Positions 1 to 36,652 of a stretch of 45,534 nt of DNA are shown one piece after another. The stretch is from positions 806,380-851,913 of the forward strand of contig BFEA01000030.1 of assembly GCA_003427395.1 (NCBI GenBank), in the 5' to 3' direction. A program made the position numbers and the translations under genes. Below the pieces are notes generated by a model. It was given only the letters and a program-made list of their open reading frames with translations, ran no database searches and was not told the DNA's origin. Positions within the stretch are counted from its first letter, which is position 1. Each line of letters starts with the position of its first letter. The DNA is from Chara braunii. Taxonomy: Eukaryota > Streptophyta > Charophyceae > Charales > Characeae.

Positions 1-186
1 GTATTCAGTCTATTGATTGATGAGGTGGCGAGGAGGAGGAGGAACCCGAAGTAGAAGTGGGCTGTTGTCTTCTTCTCTCTCCTTTGTCTATTCTCCCTCT
101 CTCCTCCTTCGTCTGTGTATGATTCTCACCTCATTCTATCATCACACATATTACGATTGTTTGTCATTTCATCAGCAGATCGATAA

Positions 187-596
187 TCATAGGGACTGGT
201 AATGTTGACGAGTATCATCACGTCTGGGCTCATTGCAATAGGCTCTAACTATGTCGGGAGCTGTTTCTAGAAGTTCTGTCCTTGTAAACCAGCGGTCGTC
301 TTCCGGCTCCTGATAAGCAAACCGGACTTTGTACTGTTTCTGGGGACGACTCTACCTCCTGTTCTGAACACATCCTCATGTACAATGCTGTCAATGTCAT
401 AACTTCCATCCATATCCGGGGGAATCATGGATCTTCTTGAAGGGAACTGTTGACTTGTGACACTCGGCAACAGCTTTGAAGCATGGAACACAGGGTATGT
501 GTGGAGGTGTGCTGGAATCTCTATACTGTAGGACGGTCCATCCTCTCCGCCCTTGACTTCTAGAACCGGCCACGGTCCCCTATATGCAGGCAGCAA
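187..596 (-). pseudogene. Element 1 pol C-terminus: integrase tail and chromodomain-like module
   Basis: The frame opens with the typical chromovirus integrase tail (residues YRGPWPVLEV, then HLHTYPVFHASKLLP), followed by PPDMDG and the start of a chromodomain-like segment. Around 345-350 the frame shifts by one base. The neighbouring frame then carries the rest of that module (residues QYKVRF, then DDRWFTRTELL) down to a TGA at 187-189. In the family this domain guides integration by reading chromatin marks. The spacing of Y, W and the final acidic stretch fits a divergent chromodomain. The frameshift marks a decayed copy. Confidence 0.75.
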
Positions 597-630
597 TTTC
601 TGCGAGATGTGCTCCTCAGGTGCAAACTCT

Positions 631-1581
631 TTAGACCTGATCCAGACTAAGTCGCCAACCTGAAACTGTGATGGGCGATGGGCGACGGTGCTTATTGGCC
701 TGTTCTATCATTCTGTGCTGGGCCTTCTTGAGGTTTTCAACAACAGTTGCTAACTCTTTCTCGTGCTGTACCGCGAACTCCCTAGTACCGGGCGGTAGCC
801 TGTGAATCTGATCCCGGTTCAGTCCTTCAAATGGTCTACGCGGTCTAAAGGACTTGTGCAGCTCATTGGGAGTGCGACAGGTAGACAGATGCACGCTGTT
901 ATTGTATGCGCTAGCTACCTTAGGCAACATCTCGTCCCAGTTGATCTGATCGGGTCTAATGTACATGCGCATAACTTGCTGTAGGATCTTGTTCATTTGC
1001 TCGGTCTGACCGTCGGTCTCTGGGTGGCGGCCAGACGACATCAACAATTTAGACACGTAAACTCGCATGAGTTCTTGCCAGTTCTGGCTGGTGAAACGAC
1101 TATCCCTATCACTAACGATTGACAATGGGACTCCATTCTCACTAACCCAATGATAAAAAAACTTCTGAATAACTAATTCTGTGCGTGCCTCTGCAGGCAA
1201 AGGAACGAAAACGACATACTTGCTAAATCAGTCAACTATGACCATGACTTGGCTCTTACCATGTCTACTCTTGACCTGAGTATCCATGAAGTCTATGGAC
1301 ACCGAGTCTCCCGGCTGATCAGGAATGGGCAAAGGTCTGAGAAGACCTAGAGGGGCACGCGTAGTAGTTTTATTCCTCTGGCACACTTTACAACTGCGAA
1401 CATACTCTATGCAGTCATTCTTCATCCCTGGCCAGGTGTATGCACGCATCAGATTGGCTAATGTCTTTTGCCAACCAAAGTGTCCCTCAGTGTCATGGCA
1501 TTCCCCTAGGATCAGACTGCTGATTTCCTCACTGTTAGGAACGCATAGGCGATTGAATACATCCGTCTTCTCAAACAGCAA
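631..1581 (-). pseudogene. Element 1 integrase, interrupted by a stop
   Basis: This is the retroviral-type integrase of the element, which joins element DNA to target DNA. The N-terminal HHCC zinc-binding region is visible (HDTEGHFGWQKT, then C-x2-C in SCKVCQRNK). The core shows the DDE pattern: IDFMD, then VSDRDSRFTS, then TDGQTEQMN. A TGA at about 1225-1227 splits the core where relatives have an Arg codon (between VIVD and FSKYV). Near 640 the frame ends early and shifts before the tail. Catalytic residues look preserved, so the breaks are the main damage. Confidence 0.85.
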
Positions 1582-1659
1582 TCCATCTGTAGCGCGGTAG
1601 TGTGGTTCGGTCTCTGGGGCCTCCTTGACTCTTTTGAGGAGGTCACTATAGATAGGGTC

Positions 1660-2226
1660 CTACGCATACGCTTGCCTCACTTTGTCCTGCAGGTCGCTCC
1701 CTATATCCAGATAGTGTACTATGGCTCCAAAGTAGTCTGATCTCCTACTCAGAGCATCCGCAACTACGTTGTACTTGCCCTTGACTGGTTTGAGCTCAAA
1801 GTCATACTGGTCTATTTCAGCGGCCCACCTGGTTAGCTTAGGTGTCATCTTGGCCTGTGTCTTTAACCATCTAAGAGTTTCGTGGTCTGAGTGTACTTTG
1901 TAGTGCCTCCCAAGCAGATAATGCTTCCAATGCTCTAAAGCCTGCCTGAGAGTGTAGTGTACTCTCTCGTACGTCGAGGTAGCAACCTTCTCTGAGGGCA
2001 TCCTCGCTGACATGAACTCTACGGCTCTATAGCCATTTTCGTCGTCTTGCTGCAGCACGACGCCTATACCATACTGACTCGCGTCCGTGGTGATGACAAA
2101 TGGCAAAGACGGATCAGCTACCTTGAGGACAGGGTACTCTATCAATGCGTGCTTTAATTTCTTTAGCGCAGACATATAGTCTTGGTCCCATTGCCAGATT
2201 GCCTCTTTCTTAAGCAACCTGCGCAA
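1660..2226 (-). pseudogene. Element 1 RNase H domain
   Basis: Ty3-type RNase H degrades the RNA strand of RNA:DNA hybrids during reverse transcription. TTDASQYGIGVVLQQ carries the first catalytic Asp, and HYKVHSDHETLRWL carries the later Asp and His. The central glutamate motif, usually YEKE or YERE, reads YERVHYTL, so one acidic residue is missing. The end of the segment (KGKYNVVADALSRR) is the usual RNase H to integrase linker. The domain is in a different frame from the reverse transcriptase upstream; a small deletion near 2250 to 2265 separates them. Confidence 0.85.
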
Positions 2227-2252
2227 GGGGGCGGCGATAGTAGAAAAGTTCC

Positions 2253-3107
2253 TTACGAACTTTCTATAGTAATTAGGCCTAAGAACGACCGCAACTCTGT
2301 CAACGTGCGGGGCGGCGGCCAGTCTGTGATTGCCGCTATCTTGCTGTCCTCTGGCTTAATGCCATCTCCATCTAACACGTGGCCCAAGTACAAGACTTGT
2401 GTCTTGGCCCACTCGCACTTCTTTGCGTTGATCTTGAAGTTAGCCTCTCGTAGCTTCTCCAAGACCTGCCTCAAATGCCCCTGATGCTCCTGGAGGGTCT
2501 TGCTGAAGACTAATATATCATCTAGATAAACTACTACAAACTTGTCTAACCACGGTCTAAACAGATCGTTCATACAACGCTGAAAGGTGGTTGGCGCGTT
2601 GGTTAGTCCAAAGGGTATCACTATGAACTCGTAGTGCCCATATCTAGTCCGGAACGCAGTCTTATACTGGTCATCAAGGTGGACTTCTATCTGATGGTAT
2701 TCGGACTTCAAATTTATCTTAGAAAAGTACTTGCAACCTTGCACCCGATCTAAGAGATCGTCTATCCTGGGCAGTGGTTCAACATTCTTCACAGTAATCG
2801 CATTCAAACCCCTATAGTCTATACACATTCTCAACTCTCCTTCCTTTTTGGGGACAAATAAAACTGGTGCTCCAAAAGGAGATGAACTGGGCCTGATCCA
2901 ACCTTTCTCTAGGAGCTCGTTCAACTGCTTGCGTAGCTCCTCTAACTCTCTAGGGGACATCCTGTAGACTGCTCCCTTAGGAGTTCTACTGCCAGGCTCT
3001 ATCTCTATCCTGTGCTTGATGGGTCTCGACACTACTCCTGTCGGCGACTCGGTCAAATCTTTGAACTCTTCCAGCAGCTTGGCAATGGTTCGATCTGTGG
3101 AAGTCAC
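2253..3107 (-). pseudogene. Element 1 reverse transcriptase
   Basis: All finger and palm landmarks of a Ty3/gypsy reverse transcriptase are present: EKGWIRPSSSPFGAPVLFV, MCIDYRGLNAITVKN, LPRIDDLLD, PFGLTNAPTTFQ, and the catalytic YLDDILVFSK. In motif A, where the family has an invariant Asp (FSKIDLKSGYHQ), this copy has Asn (FSKINLKSEYHQ, near 2703), and the adjacent Gly is Glu. That Asp binds the catalytic metal, so the enzyme should be inactive. The frame shifts after LRSFLGL, cutting the link to RNase H. Confidence 0.9.
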
Positions 3108-3137
3108 CTCTTCCTTAACCTCCGTGACAGGTCTAAC

Positions 3138-3896
3138 CTAAACTACAAAGACCTGGTGCTCTAATTGCTCCTTTTTCACTAGTCGCTCGAACGCGGGAGC
3201 ACTGAGACAGTAGTGTGCTAGAGTGTTATCTACACCTGACACATGAAACAGGCGGGCAGTCTTAACCTCGCCTGACGGACTAGGGAGCCTACTCTCGTGC
3301 TCTCTCAAGTGGAGTGTGGCCCCTGCTGCCTCTCCCCAATCCATTCCTAACACTATGTCGAAAGGAAGGTCATCCTGAACGAGGAGAGTCAGGGAATGGA
3401 GAACATCTTTTTCTAGGCAGAAGTACGACTGGACTCCCTCTACGTAGTCTTCAACTCGCATTGTGCGGTTGTCTGCGAGGACACTGACTATGGGGTCTGC
3501 TAACTTTTGGACTTTTAATCCTAGCCTCAACTTCTTGAGTGCCCTACGACTAATATAGCTACGGGTAGCCCCTGAGTGTATAAGGTCCCCTACTCTGCTT
3601 CTAAATACTTCTACATCTACAAAAATTAGTTGTCCTTTGCTCTCTTTCTTCATTCTGGCCCAGGCTGGCATCCTCTCCTTCAACTCTTCTGCCACGCCTG
3701 TGAGGGACGTGCGTAGAGAGACGCTAACACAAGCGGTCTCTGGACAGCTAGCTAGGCACGGGCCTGCAACCTTTGCCACAGGCTCATGTGGTTTGGGAGT
3801 TTCCTGTGTGCGCGCGCTCGCTTCCCCACATGGCCTTGAAGTAGGGGCAGTTGCGACCCCTACTGGCGGTTGCCTTTTGACTGCTGAGCAGCCCAA
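3138..3896 (-). pseudogene. Element 1 aspartic protease (retropepsin) region
   Basis: The region between gag and reverse transcriptase has the retropepsin layout: an active-site loop (DLIHSGATRSYISRRAL), a flap region (LADNRTM), and a distal ILGMDW motif (DIVLGMDWGEAAGA) that closes the fold. In the family the loop reads D-S-G-A. Here the Asp codon is CAC (His), near 3578, so the catalytic residue is gone. The protease normally cuts the Gag-Pol polyprotein. The segment overlaps the end of gag in another frame, which fits Gag-Pol expression by frameshift or decay. Confidence 0.75.
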
Positions 3897-5425
3897 CGGG
3901 CCTGTCTATATTGTGGACAAAATTTAATTACGTGGGCTGCGTCACCACAAAACACGCACTGACCCAAGTTCACGTGTTCCTGCCATACGCGCTGGTCGAA
4001 GCCCAAATCTTCCCAGGGCCTGCCCTGAGGCAAGCCTGGGTGCCATCCTCCTTGAGGTGACCTTCCACCTTGTCGCTGTGGGGACCGACAAGAACCTTGA
4101 GTGTTTGGCGGGGGACCTTGACCCCTACCTCCCACTTGGCGGTTCCCTTGTCCGCCAACCCCCTGTGTGCCCGGTCCTCGGACTCCCATGGCCTGGCCCC
4201 TTTGGCCCTGGCCTCCTCCTCTACCTTGCGGCCTCCCTCCAGCCACGATAGCAGCATAGGATCTCCCCCGTCCCACACTACTGTCCTCTTCCTCAAGGCC
4301 CCACTCAATCTGACTATATGGGACCTCATCGGTACCACCTTCCTCTAATGTAAGGATCATGTGATCCTTGGCCCTGACTTGGCCCGAGATGGTACGACCC
4401 TTCCACCTTTTTCCTTTGTCCAAGTCCTTGTCCCAGAAAGTGGACACTGACATGGACTTTGACTCATACAGGACCACTTCTCTACTCAGCACATCATAAG
4501 TGATGTCGGCCTGTTGAGACTTCTCAAAGAAATGCCCATGCAGGGGCTCGGGCATGGCACGATAAAACAATTGGACCAACTGGGGCTCAGTGACCCCATG
4601 GTCTGGGATGGCTACCAAGTCGTCCATAACGCCCTTGAGTGCTCTTGCACTCCTCCAATGTCGCGAGTGGATCGTCTGCAACTTATCTGAGGCTCTAACG
4701 CCTCTCGTTGGGTCAGCGAATCTCTCCCTCAAGACTTTGAAGAATTGAGGAAGGGTGGTGATCTTGGAATATGCAACCATGTTGTTTTCACAACCAGCTG
4801 CGCGCGCAAGGGACCTGGCAAAACTGGCCGCTTCGTCTTTGAGGGCCTGGAAGGCGACGAGGACTTGCTCCTCCATCAGGACGTGCTGTAAATAAACGTA
4901 ACTATTGACGCTAGCCTCCCAGTTATCAAAGTTCTCCTCCTTTTTCCCTCCATATGCATCCGGGAATTTAAGCTTGACTGGGTCCTTGCGAGGCCTGGTC
5001 TCGCCCTCTACAGCGGCTATGGCTTTGGCACCTTCAATGGCGCCCTCACAATACTTCCCCATGCTGTCCCTCAGTCGCCTAACTTCCCCTCCAACGTGGG
5101 TAACCATCTCGCGCGCAAAGTCTCGAAAACCGGACTGCATGGCTTTCAGGGCTACCTCCTGAGCTCTATTGGCTTGGCGTTCCTCCATCCAAGCTGCACT
5201 CAACACCTCCAGGTACCCCAACACCTTATCCCATTTGGCCTTGTCATCTGCCTGAGTCTCCACCTCCTGACTACAATCCTTCATCTTCGCCACCTCTGCG
5301 GTCAACCTATTAACCTCATCCCTCCTTTCTTCTCCCTCTTCGTTCTCAATTTCCACTCCAACGTTTTCTCCTCCTCTCTTTCTTGTCTTTCCAGGGGGTC
5401 ATCCATTGCTGCTAGCTCCTGGGCT
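3860..5425 (-). pseudogene. Element 1 gag, main part with CCHC zinc knuckle
   Basis: About 500 residues. The N-terminal third is charged and helical (EEGEERRDEVNRL, probably a coiled coil). The centre resembles the Ty3 gag capsid fold (KLKFPDAYGGKKEENFDNW, later LQTIHSRHWR). A Gly/Gln/Arg-rich linker follows, then a C-terminal knuckle of C-x2-C-x4-H-x4-C form (CVFCGDAAHVIKFC), which packages element RNA. A one-base frameshift lies near 5365. Upstream coding resumes beyond the organellar insert at 5431-5679. Confidence 0.8.
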
Positions 5426-5430
5426 TGACT

Positions 5431-5503
5431 CAAGGTGACAGGATTCGAACCTATGACCCTCTGTACCCAAAACAGATGCGCTACCAGGCTGCGCTACACC
5501 TTG
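5431..5503 (-). tRNA. tRNA-Pro(UGG), organellar type, in the nuclear insert
   Basis: 73 nt on the minus strand. The acceptor stem CAAGGTG pairs perfectly with CACCTTG. The D-arm contains GCGCAGCCTGGTAGCGC, the anticodon loop is TTTTGGGTA with anticodon TGG, and the T-arm is CATAGGTTCGAATCCTGTC-like. It matches the general form of the plant mitochondrial trnP. Nuclear expression is unlikely; it is a passenger of the insert. Confidence 0.85.
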
Positions 5504-5547
5504 TTATGTTCAATTGGTAATTCAACTAGTTGACTAACTAAGATTGG

Positions 5548-5600
5548 ATTGACTGGAACTGGTAAACTCATTGTTGTAGGTTCAAATCCTACATTCCAGA
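5548..5600 (+). pseudogene. tRNA-like 3' half in the organellar insert
   Basis: A perfect T-arm (GTAGG, loop TTCAAAT, CCTAC) is followed by TTCCAG, which pairs with CTGGAA about 40 nt upstream. No standard anticodon arm fits between them, so this is a truncated or rearranged tRNA. It lies just upstream of the SSU rRNA start. Confidence 0.5.
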
Positions 5601-5621
5601 AATTAAGCCATAATAAAAAAA

Positions 5622-5679
5622 CAGAGTTTGATCCTGGCTCAGAATGAACGCTAGCGATATGCTTAACACATGCAAGTCG
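5622..5679 (+). rRNA. 5' fragment of organellar (mitochondrion-like) SSU rRNA
   Basis: AGAGTTTGATCCTGGCTCAG is the near-universal start of bacterial-type SSU rRNA. The next bases (GCTAGCGATATGCTTAACAC, ATGCAAGTCG) follow the mitochondrial or alpha-proteobacterial pattern. Only about 57 nt are present before the sequence returns to retrotransposon gag, so this is a fragment without function. Confidence 0.85.
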
Positions 5680-6217
5680 TCCCTCTCATCCTGGGGCACA
5701 TAGAACTCTGCCTCCTCATCCTCCCCCAACGATAAATTAGCTATCCACCCGCTAATCTTCTTCTCCATCTCTGCGTCTTCGTCCTTCTTCGTGCCACTAC
5801 TCCCCTCTCTACTTTCAATACACATTCTCTCTTGTTCTTCTTCTGTTGCTGCTTCCTCTTCGGCAGCCTCTCCCCTCTCTACTTTCAATACACATTCTCT
5901 CTTTTTCTTCTTCTGTTGCTGCTTCCTCTTCGGTAGCCTCTCCCCTCTCTACTTTCAATACACATTCTCTCTTTTTCTTCTTCTGTTGCTGCTTCCTCTT
6001 CGGCAGCCTTTCTCCTCTCTTCCTCCTCCTGCTGAACTCTCTTCATCTCCTCCTCCAATCTTTTCATCTTCACCGCCTGCTCCTCTGCAATAACCTTTAG
6101 CTTCTCCTGTTTCTGGAGCTCTTTCCTCTCTTTGTTCTCTCACACTAAGGCGGCCATCTTCTCTTGCTGTTCCTGAGTGTAGGGGCTAGTGCTTTTCCCA
6201 CTACGCAAGTCCACCAT
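5680..6217 (-). pseudogene. Element 1 gag N-terminus with 70-bp tandem repeat
   Basis: The likely gag start is an ATG at 6215-6217 (minus), opening MVDLRSGKSTSPYTQEQQ. A TGA at 6140-6142 stops that frame after about 25 codons. Beyond it the sequence encodes strongly charged Glu/Lys/Arg-rich helix (MKRLEEEMKRVQQEEEER), then Ala/Glu repeats (EAAEEEAATEEEQERMCIES) and KKISGWIANLSLGEDEEAEF, before the insert at 5679. A 70-bp unit repeated three times (5801-6010) shifts the frame at each copy because 70 is not a multiple of three. Confidence 0.65.
5801..6010. repeat. 70-bp tandem repeat, three copies, in element 1 gag
   Basis: The marker ACATTCTCTCTT recurs at 5822, 5892 and 5962, giving a 70-bp period. 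Units differ by only a few bases, so the expansion is recent compared with the rest of the element. The period breaks the gag reading frame. Confidence 0.9.
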
Positions 6218-6967
6218 GGTGATAGGTGCACAATCAGGACGATTCCACTCCTCACCACTTAGACTCTAACCCCTGACTGACAAACCTATTGACTCAATCT
6301 AAGACTCACAGAATCCAGACAGGGATCCTGCCAACTAGGATCTCTAGCCTAGCCCTATACTATGGCTGTCACTACTAGACCTGTTGCTGATCAGGAGGCA
6401 TTTAAGGAGATCCCCCGTAACTCCTCAGGAATTATTTAACGTCGCAGACAGGATGACGCGATCAGCAGGTCTCTCAACACTTAGACGGCCTGTTGTGCAG
6501 CCCACAGCTCGGATTTTGGGCCTACCGTGCCACACCAAGCAGCCCGCCGGTCAGTACCGGTCCCTGGGAGGGTTCGTGTCCTCCGGGACAGTCGAGTCGT
6601 CAGACACAGTCTTCAGCCCTACTCAGCCCGTGTGGGTTTGGTCAACAAGGCCCTATCCTTCATCCACAGAGTACTATCACCTAGACAGAAGGGACTCAAT
6701 GCAGAAAGAAGAGACAGACAGACTGGACTCAGCAAGTACCACAGGGTGTGTTCACATCCATAGGGCGAGGGGTAGGCTGAAGGCTTGGCGAGATTTTACC
6801 GGCTCCAGCTTGGTCAAAGTCTTGGTCAACGCCTTGGTCAACGCCGGTCAACGCTGTGGTCAACTCCTGTTTTTTTTTTGATTGTCTCTCTCTCTGCCTC
6901 CTCGGCTGTGGCCTTCTCTCTCTCTCTCGCCGTAGCAATATCTCAGTGCAGCAGGTAAGTAGTATCC

Positions 6968-7052
<85 letters not shown>

Positions 7053-7204
7053 CTTCTTCTTTGTCGTGATCTTCTGTGCAGGTGCGCGGCGGCTTCTTCC
7101 ACCTTCAGGTCCGCTATGGCGGACTATAGCTCTCGGCGGCCACCTCTGCTATGGCGCATCTCTCCTGCGACACACAACTTCAGCGCGTGGAATAGCGGGT
7201 AACA
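6218..7204 (-). other. Element 1 untranslated leader with CT microsatellite
   Basis: About 1 kb between the primer binding site and the gag start, with no convincing coding sequence. It holds a run of GGTCAACG-type short repeats (about 6810-6865) and a long CT tract (6974-7049). On the plus strand there is a perfect 9-base splice-donor consensus at 6952-6960 and a TTCTGTGCAG acceptor-like site ending at 7081, so the stretch looks like a 127-bp intron antisense to the element. No transcript evidence is available here. Confidence 0.5.
6974..7049. repeat. (CT)n microsatellite
   Basis: About 76 bp of uninterrupted CT repeat, within the leader of element 1. Confidence 0.98.
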
Positions 7205-7216
7205 GCTCCGATACCA
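7205..7216 (-). promoter_or_regulatory. Primer binding site of element 1
   Basis: Minus-strand TGGTATCGGAGC, one base from the LTR edge at 7218. It differs by one base from TGGTATCAGAGC, the plant LTR-element site that pairs with the 3' end of initiator tRNA-Met. The identical 12-mer occurs at the same place in element 2. Confidence 0.75.
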
Positions 7217-7217
7217 A

Positions 7218-8040
7218 TGCAATCAGACTCACTTTCATTCACACTTTTCATACATGTAAACAGTAGCGCAGCAAACCGGCGACATGCGCCCACTCAAAAC
7301 TCAGAGATATGGCATTCAGATACGAGTTCACTTTCAACTGGCTATGGCGACTCAGCGCCCAAACAACTCACTGTTCACATACACCGGATCACCCTGGATA
7401 TCCCACACGCGTCACTCTGAACACTCACACATACACACACACACACTTCACACTAACTCTAGCTATGGCGGCTATGGCCGCAACTACCCTCTCACTATGC
7501 TACGCTCCTCTCTCGCCCACTTCAGGTCCAGGCTCTCTGCAGACCTCCTTGCACAAGTCGTTGTAGCAGTGCTTCCGCATGGTTCATGCAGGAATGAATG
7601 AAACGCTGGGCGCTGCCTCTTGATTTATACTTCTGAAACTCGTTGTGCTGCCCTTCGCCATTGGCCCATGGTGCTCACAGTCCCTGGTGGTACTTGCTGG
7701 ACCGGACTGGGACTGACTGGACCTTACCGCTGACTGACTGGGGACCCACTGCTATCCCACCGCACTCGTACTGCAATCGCACTGCGGTTTAGTCCACCAC
7801 TTGGCTCACCACTTGCCCACTTGCCAACCTTCTAGAAGGACTACAGCTAAGACTTCTAGAACTCGCTAAGACCTCTATCCTACAGGTCTAAAGACCGAAA
7901 CCCTGCTACCTACGGACCTATGACAGCCTATCAACTGTTTACGAATACACAGGTCATAGGTTCAACTCTCGGGGTCTACACAGGTACTGTACACAGATAT
8001 GGCAAGGTCTAGGGATCGAACCCTGGGATCCGCGTCTGCC
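7218..8040 (-). repeat. 5' LTR of element 1 (outer edge unresolved)
   Basis: Next to the primer binding site the sequence ends in CA when read on the minus strand, as LTRs do. A TATAAAT box (minus, about 7623-7629) lies inside, suitable for driving the element. The partner LTR is outside the window, so the outer boundary cannot be fixed by comparison; the stated end is a guess. The plus strand holds repeated GCTATGG motifs. Confidence 0.55.
7622..7630 (-). promoter_or_regulatory. TATA-like box in the 5' LTR of element 1
   Basis: Minus-strand GTATAAATC lies about 400 bp upstream of the primer binding site, a plausible U3/R promoter position. Motif evidence only. Confidence 0.35.
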
Positions 8041-9118
8041 ACTGCAAAGAGGTGAAAACCGTTTCAAAGGTATGATTTGGCAGATTTATCCTGGTACCCC
8101 GCGTTACAGAAATCCTAAGTCCACAATTTTAGGATCGTCCACAAATGGTGGTTCGAATACTTCCTTCCACTAAACTTCCGAGGCACTTCTCTCCGACCCT
8201 GGGAACGTCCTGCACGCCGGAAAACGAACGGCTGTGGGCTGTTGACGAAAATCATCATTGGCCGCAAAGGCCCCGAAACTTGAGCCCGCGGCAGATACAT
8301 GGGCCAAGTACTGGCGGTTTTAGAATATTACCTCGCACCGCGCAGCTGGTGAATTTTGCAAGGGAAATAGCAGTTGACTCCTGCAGCTTATAGTAGGCCA
8401 GAGGAACTATCCTGGACTGTGTGCCATTGCTATTGCCCGCGGTCTTTGGTGGGTCTATACAAAAAGTGCCAGTAATCCGACCATTTTTTCTTGTCAGCGG
8501 TCAGCATTAGGCCAACTCTTGGCCAGAGGGATTCTGTGCCGCTGTTTTTGTCTGGGGTCTTTGGCCGGGCTATTATTAAGTAAGAGTAATGCAACCAACC
8601 TCCACTTGTCAGCATCCAACCGCAGTCCAGCAGGTCTCTGAACCACATTACGCCGTACAAGCTTTTTGTTGAATCGGCCCGTTTGCTGTGACAGGCATCC
8701 ACGTCAGCGTAACTTTGTCATAAATTATGGCACACAGTGACTACACACCTTCAGTGTCAAGTCACAGAGAGTAACACAGCATACACACACATGTGGCATG
8801 CTGATTGGATCCTACCAGCAAGTCGAATTATGTAGGACAGTCGTTTGGCAACTCATCATATGGAGGTTGTTAGTTTCTTTGCGGTTATTCTTTTAGAGTG
8901 TGTGTGTGCTTAACGTTGTGTATCTATCTAACCCAATGACGTATGCGTTGAGGTGAAAGGTCGCTGCATTATCTAACGTTGTGTATGTATGAACGTTGTG
9001 TATCTATCCAAAGCAATATCCTATGCCAGGCAATGTCCATGCTAATAACGTATTTCTGTCAGGATGACAAGCCAGTGATTGAATAATGATTGAGCTGTGT
9101 ATTTACATGTTGATGCAG
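8041..9118 (+). other. Intronic or upstream sequence before the first visible exon
   Basis: No coding exon recognised. An internal direct repeat is visible (GTCAGCGGTCAGCATTAGGCC near 8496 resembles TTGTCAGCATCCAACC near 8605, with GGTCTTTGG at 8440 and 8558). The region ends in an acceptor (TGTTGATGCAG at 9118). Because the first visible exon begins in phase 0 in the middle of the HEAT array, earlier exons must exist further left. Confidence 0.5.
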
Positions 9119-35952
<26,834 letters not shown>

Positions 35953-36132
35953 GTGAACTTCAGTAACAAAGTGGATGTGTTCGGCATTTTCCCTGCCTCG
36001 TGTACCCTCCTTTAAACCGCTCTAGACCCTGTCTATACCCCCCTAAAAACCCCTTGAACCCAACACGTGCTTTCCTTTGTGATTACTTAACATGCGCAGG
36101 CCTTTTTTTTGGGTAACAAATTTTCACTGTTT

Positions 36133-36178
36133 TGGAAGAAGACTTGCTGGCCATGCTTGACAATGAGACTGATCTAAG
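36133..36178 (+). pseudogene. Partial duplicate of HEATR5-like exon j
   Basis: Encodes EEDLLAMLDNETDL again with the same donor AAG/GTGAAC, and no base changes in the exon part. Upstream (TTTTCACTGTTT) there is no consensus acceptor. Confidence 0.8.
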
Positions 36179-36489
36179 GTGAACTTCAGTGGCAAAGTGG
36201 ATGTGTTCTTCACCGTTTTCCCTGCCTCATGTACCCTCCTTTAAACCCCTCTAGACCCTGTCTATACCACCCTAAAAGCCCCTTGAACCCAACACATGCT
36301 TTCCTTTGTGATTACTTAACATGCGCACAGCTAGCGTTCCCGGGGGGAGACCACGCCCGGGGTATCCAGGGCGTGCAAAAAATGCACTGATTTTTTTATT
36401 TTTTTTATTTTTTTTTGGGACTTCGGTGCCTGTCTACACTTTCCGCATACTGCCGATATCCGGCCTTGTTTCTAATTTCTATGCATATG

Positions 36490-36652
36490 TGTTTATGCGT
36501 GTTTTGGGAGCAGGGGCGGGGAGAGGAGGGTGAGGGGAGGGGGTGCAGGAGCGGGGTGGATTATGGGTTGTCCTTTTAGCAGGACTGGGGATGCAGCAGC
36601 TGCTGTGTCCCATCTGTGCTTGAGCTGCGTGAAAGGAGGGAGGAGGGGGTGC
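36490..36652. repeat. G-rich minisatellite, left flank of element 2
   Basis: GGAGGG/GGGGAG-rich sequence preceded by CCTTGTTTCTAATTTCTATG at 36464. The same words occur right of element 2 in the same arrangement (45352-45534), so the element sits in an array. Confidence 0.7.

Larger units (their letters stand above)
5430..5680. other. Organelle-derived insert (mitochondrion-like) inside gag
   Basis: This segment of about 250 bp shares nothing with the flanking retrotransposon. It carries a full tRNA-Pro, a tRNA-like 3' half, and the first 55 or so bases of a small-subunit rRNA. Ignoring it, the gag reading frames on its two sides line up with no bases lost, so the boundary is sharp (about 5430 on the left, about 5679 on the right). 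No clear target duplication is visible. This fits capture of organellar DNA during break repair after the element had inserted. The SSU start (GAACGCTAGCGATATGCTTA) is closer to plant mitochondrial than to plastid rRNA as I know those genes. Confidence 0.8.
1..8040 (-). mobile_element. Ty3/gypsy chromovirus-like LTR retrotransposon, degenerate (element 1)
   Basis: Reading the minus strand from right to left, the order is 5' LTR, primer binding site, long leader, gag with a CCHC knuckle, protease, reverse transcriptase, RNase H, integrase and a chromodomain-like tail. This is the order of the Ty3/gypsy (Metaviridae) chromovirus group. The pol stop codon is at 187-189 and the 3' LTR must lie left of the window. 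The inner edge of the 5' LTR is at 7218; its outer edge is unresolved, between about 7650 and 8050. The coding region is broken by frameshifts, premature stops, lost catalytic residues and an organellar DNA insert, so this copy cannot be autonomous. It sits in the HEATR5-type gene or just upstream of the first visible exon. Confidence 0.85.

Noticed and set aside
5622-5679. Bacterial contamination suggested by an SSU rRNA start
   Set aside because: Only about 57 bases are present and they are embedded in a retrotransposon whose frames continue on both sides, next to a mitochondrial-type tRNA.
5801-6010. CRISPR-like array
   Set aside because: The repeats are direct and contiguous without unique spacers; it is a coding minisatellite in a eukaryotic element.
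6860-7266. Open frames across the CT microsatellite
   Set aside because: They are Leu/Ser or Glu/Arg dipeptide runs produced by CT repeats. The same holds at 9859-10271.
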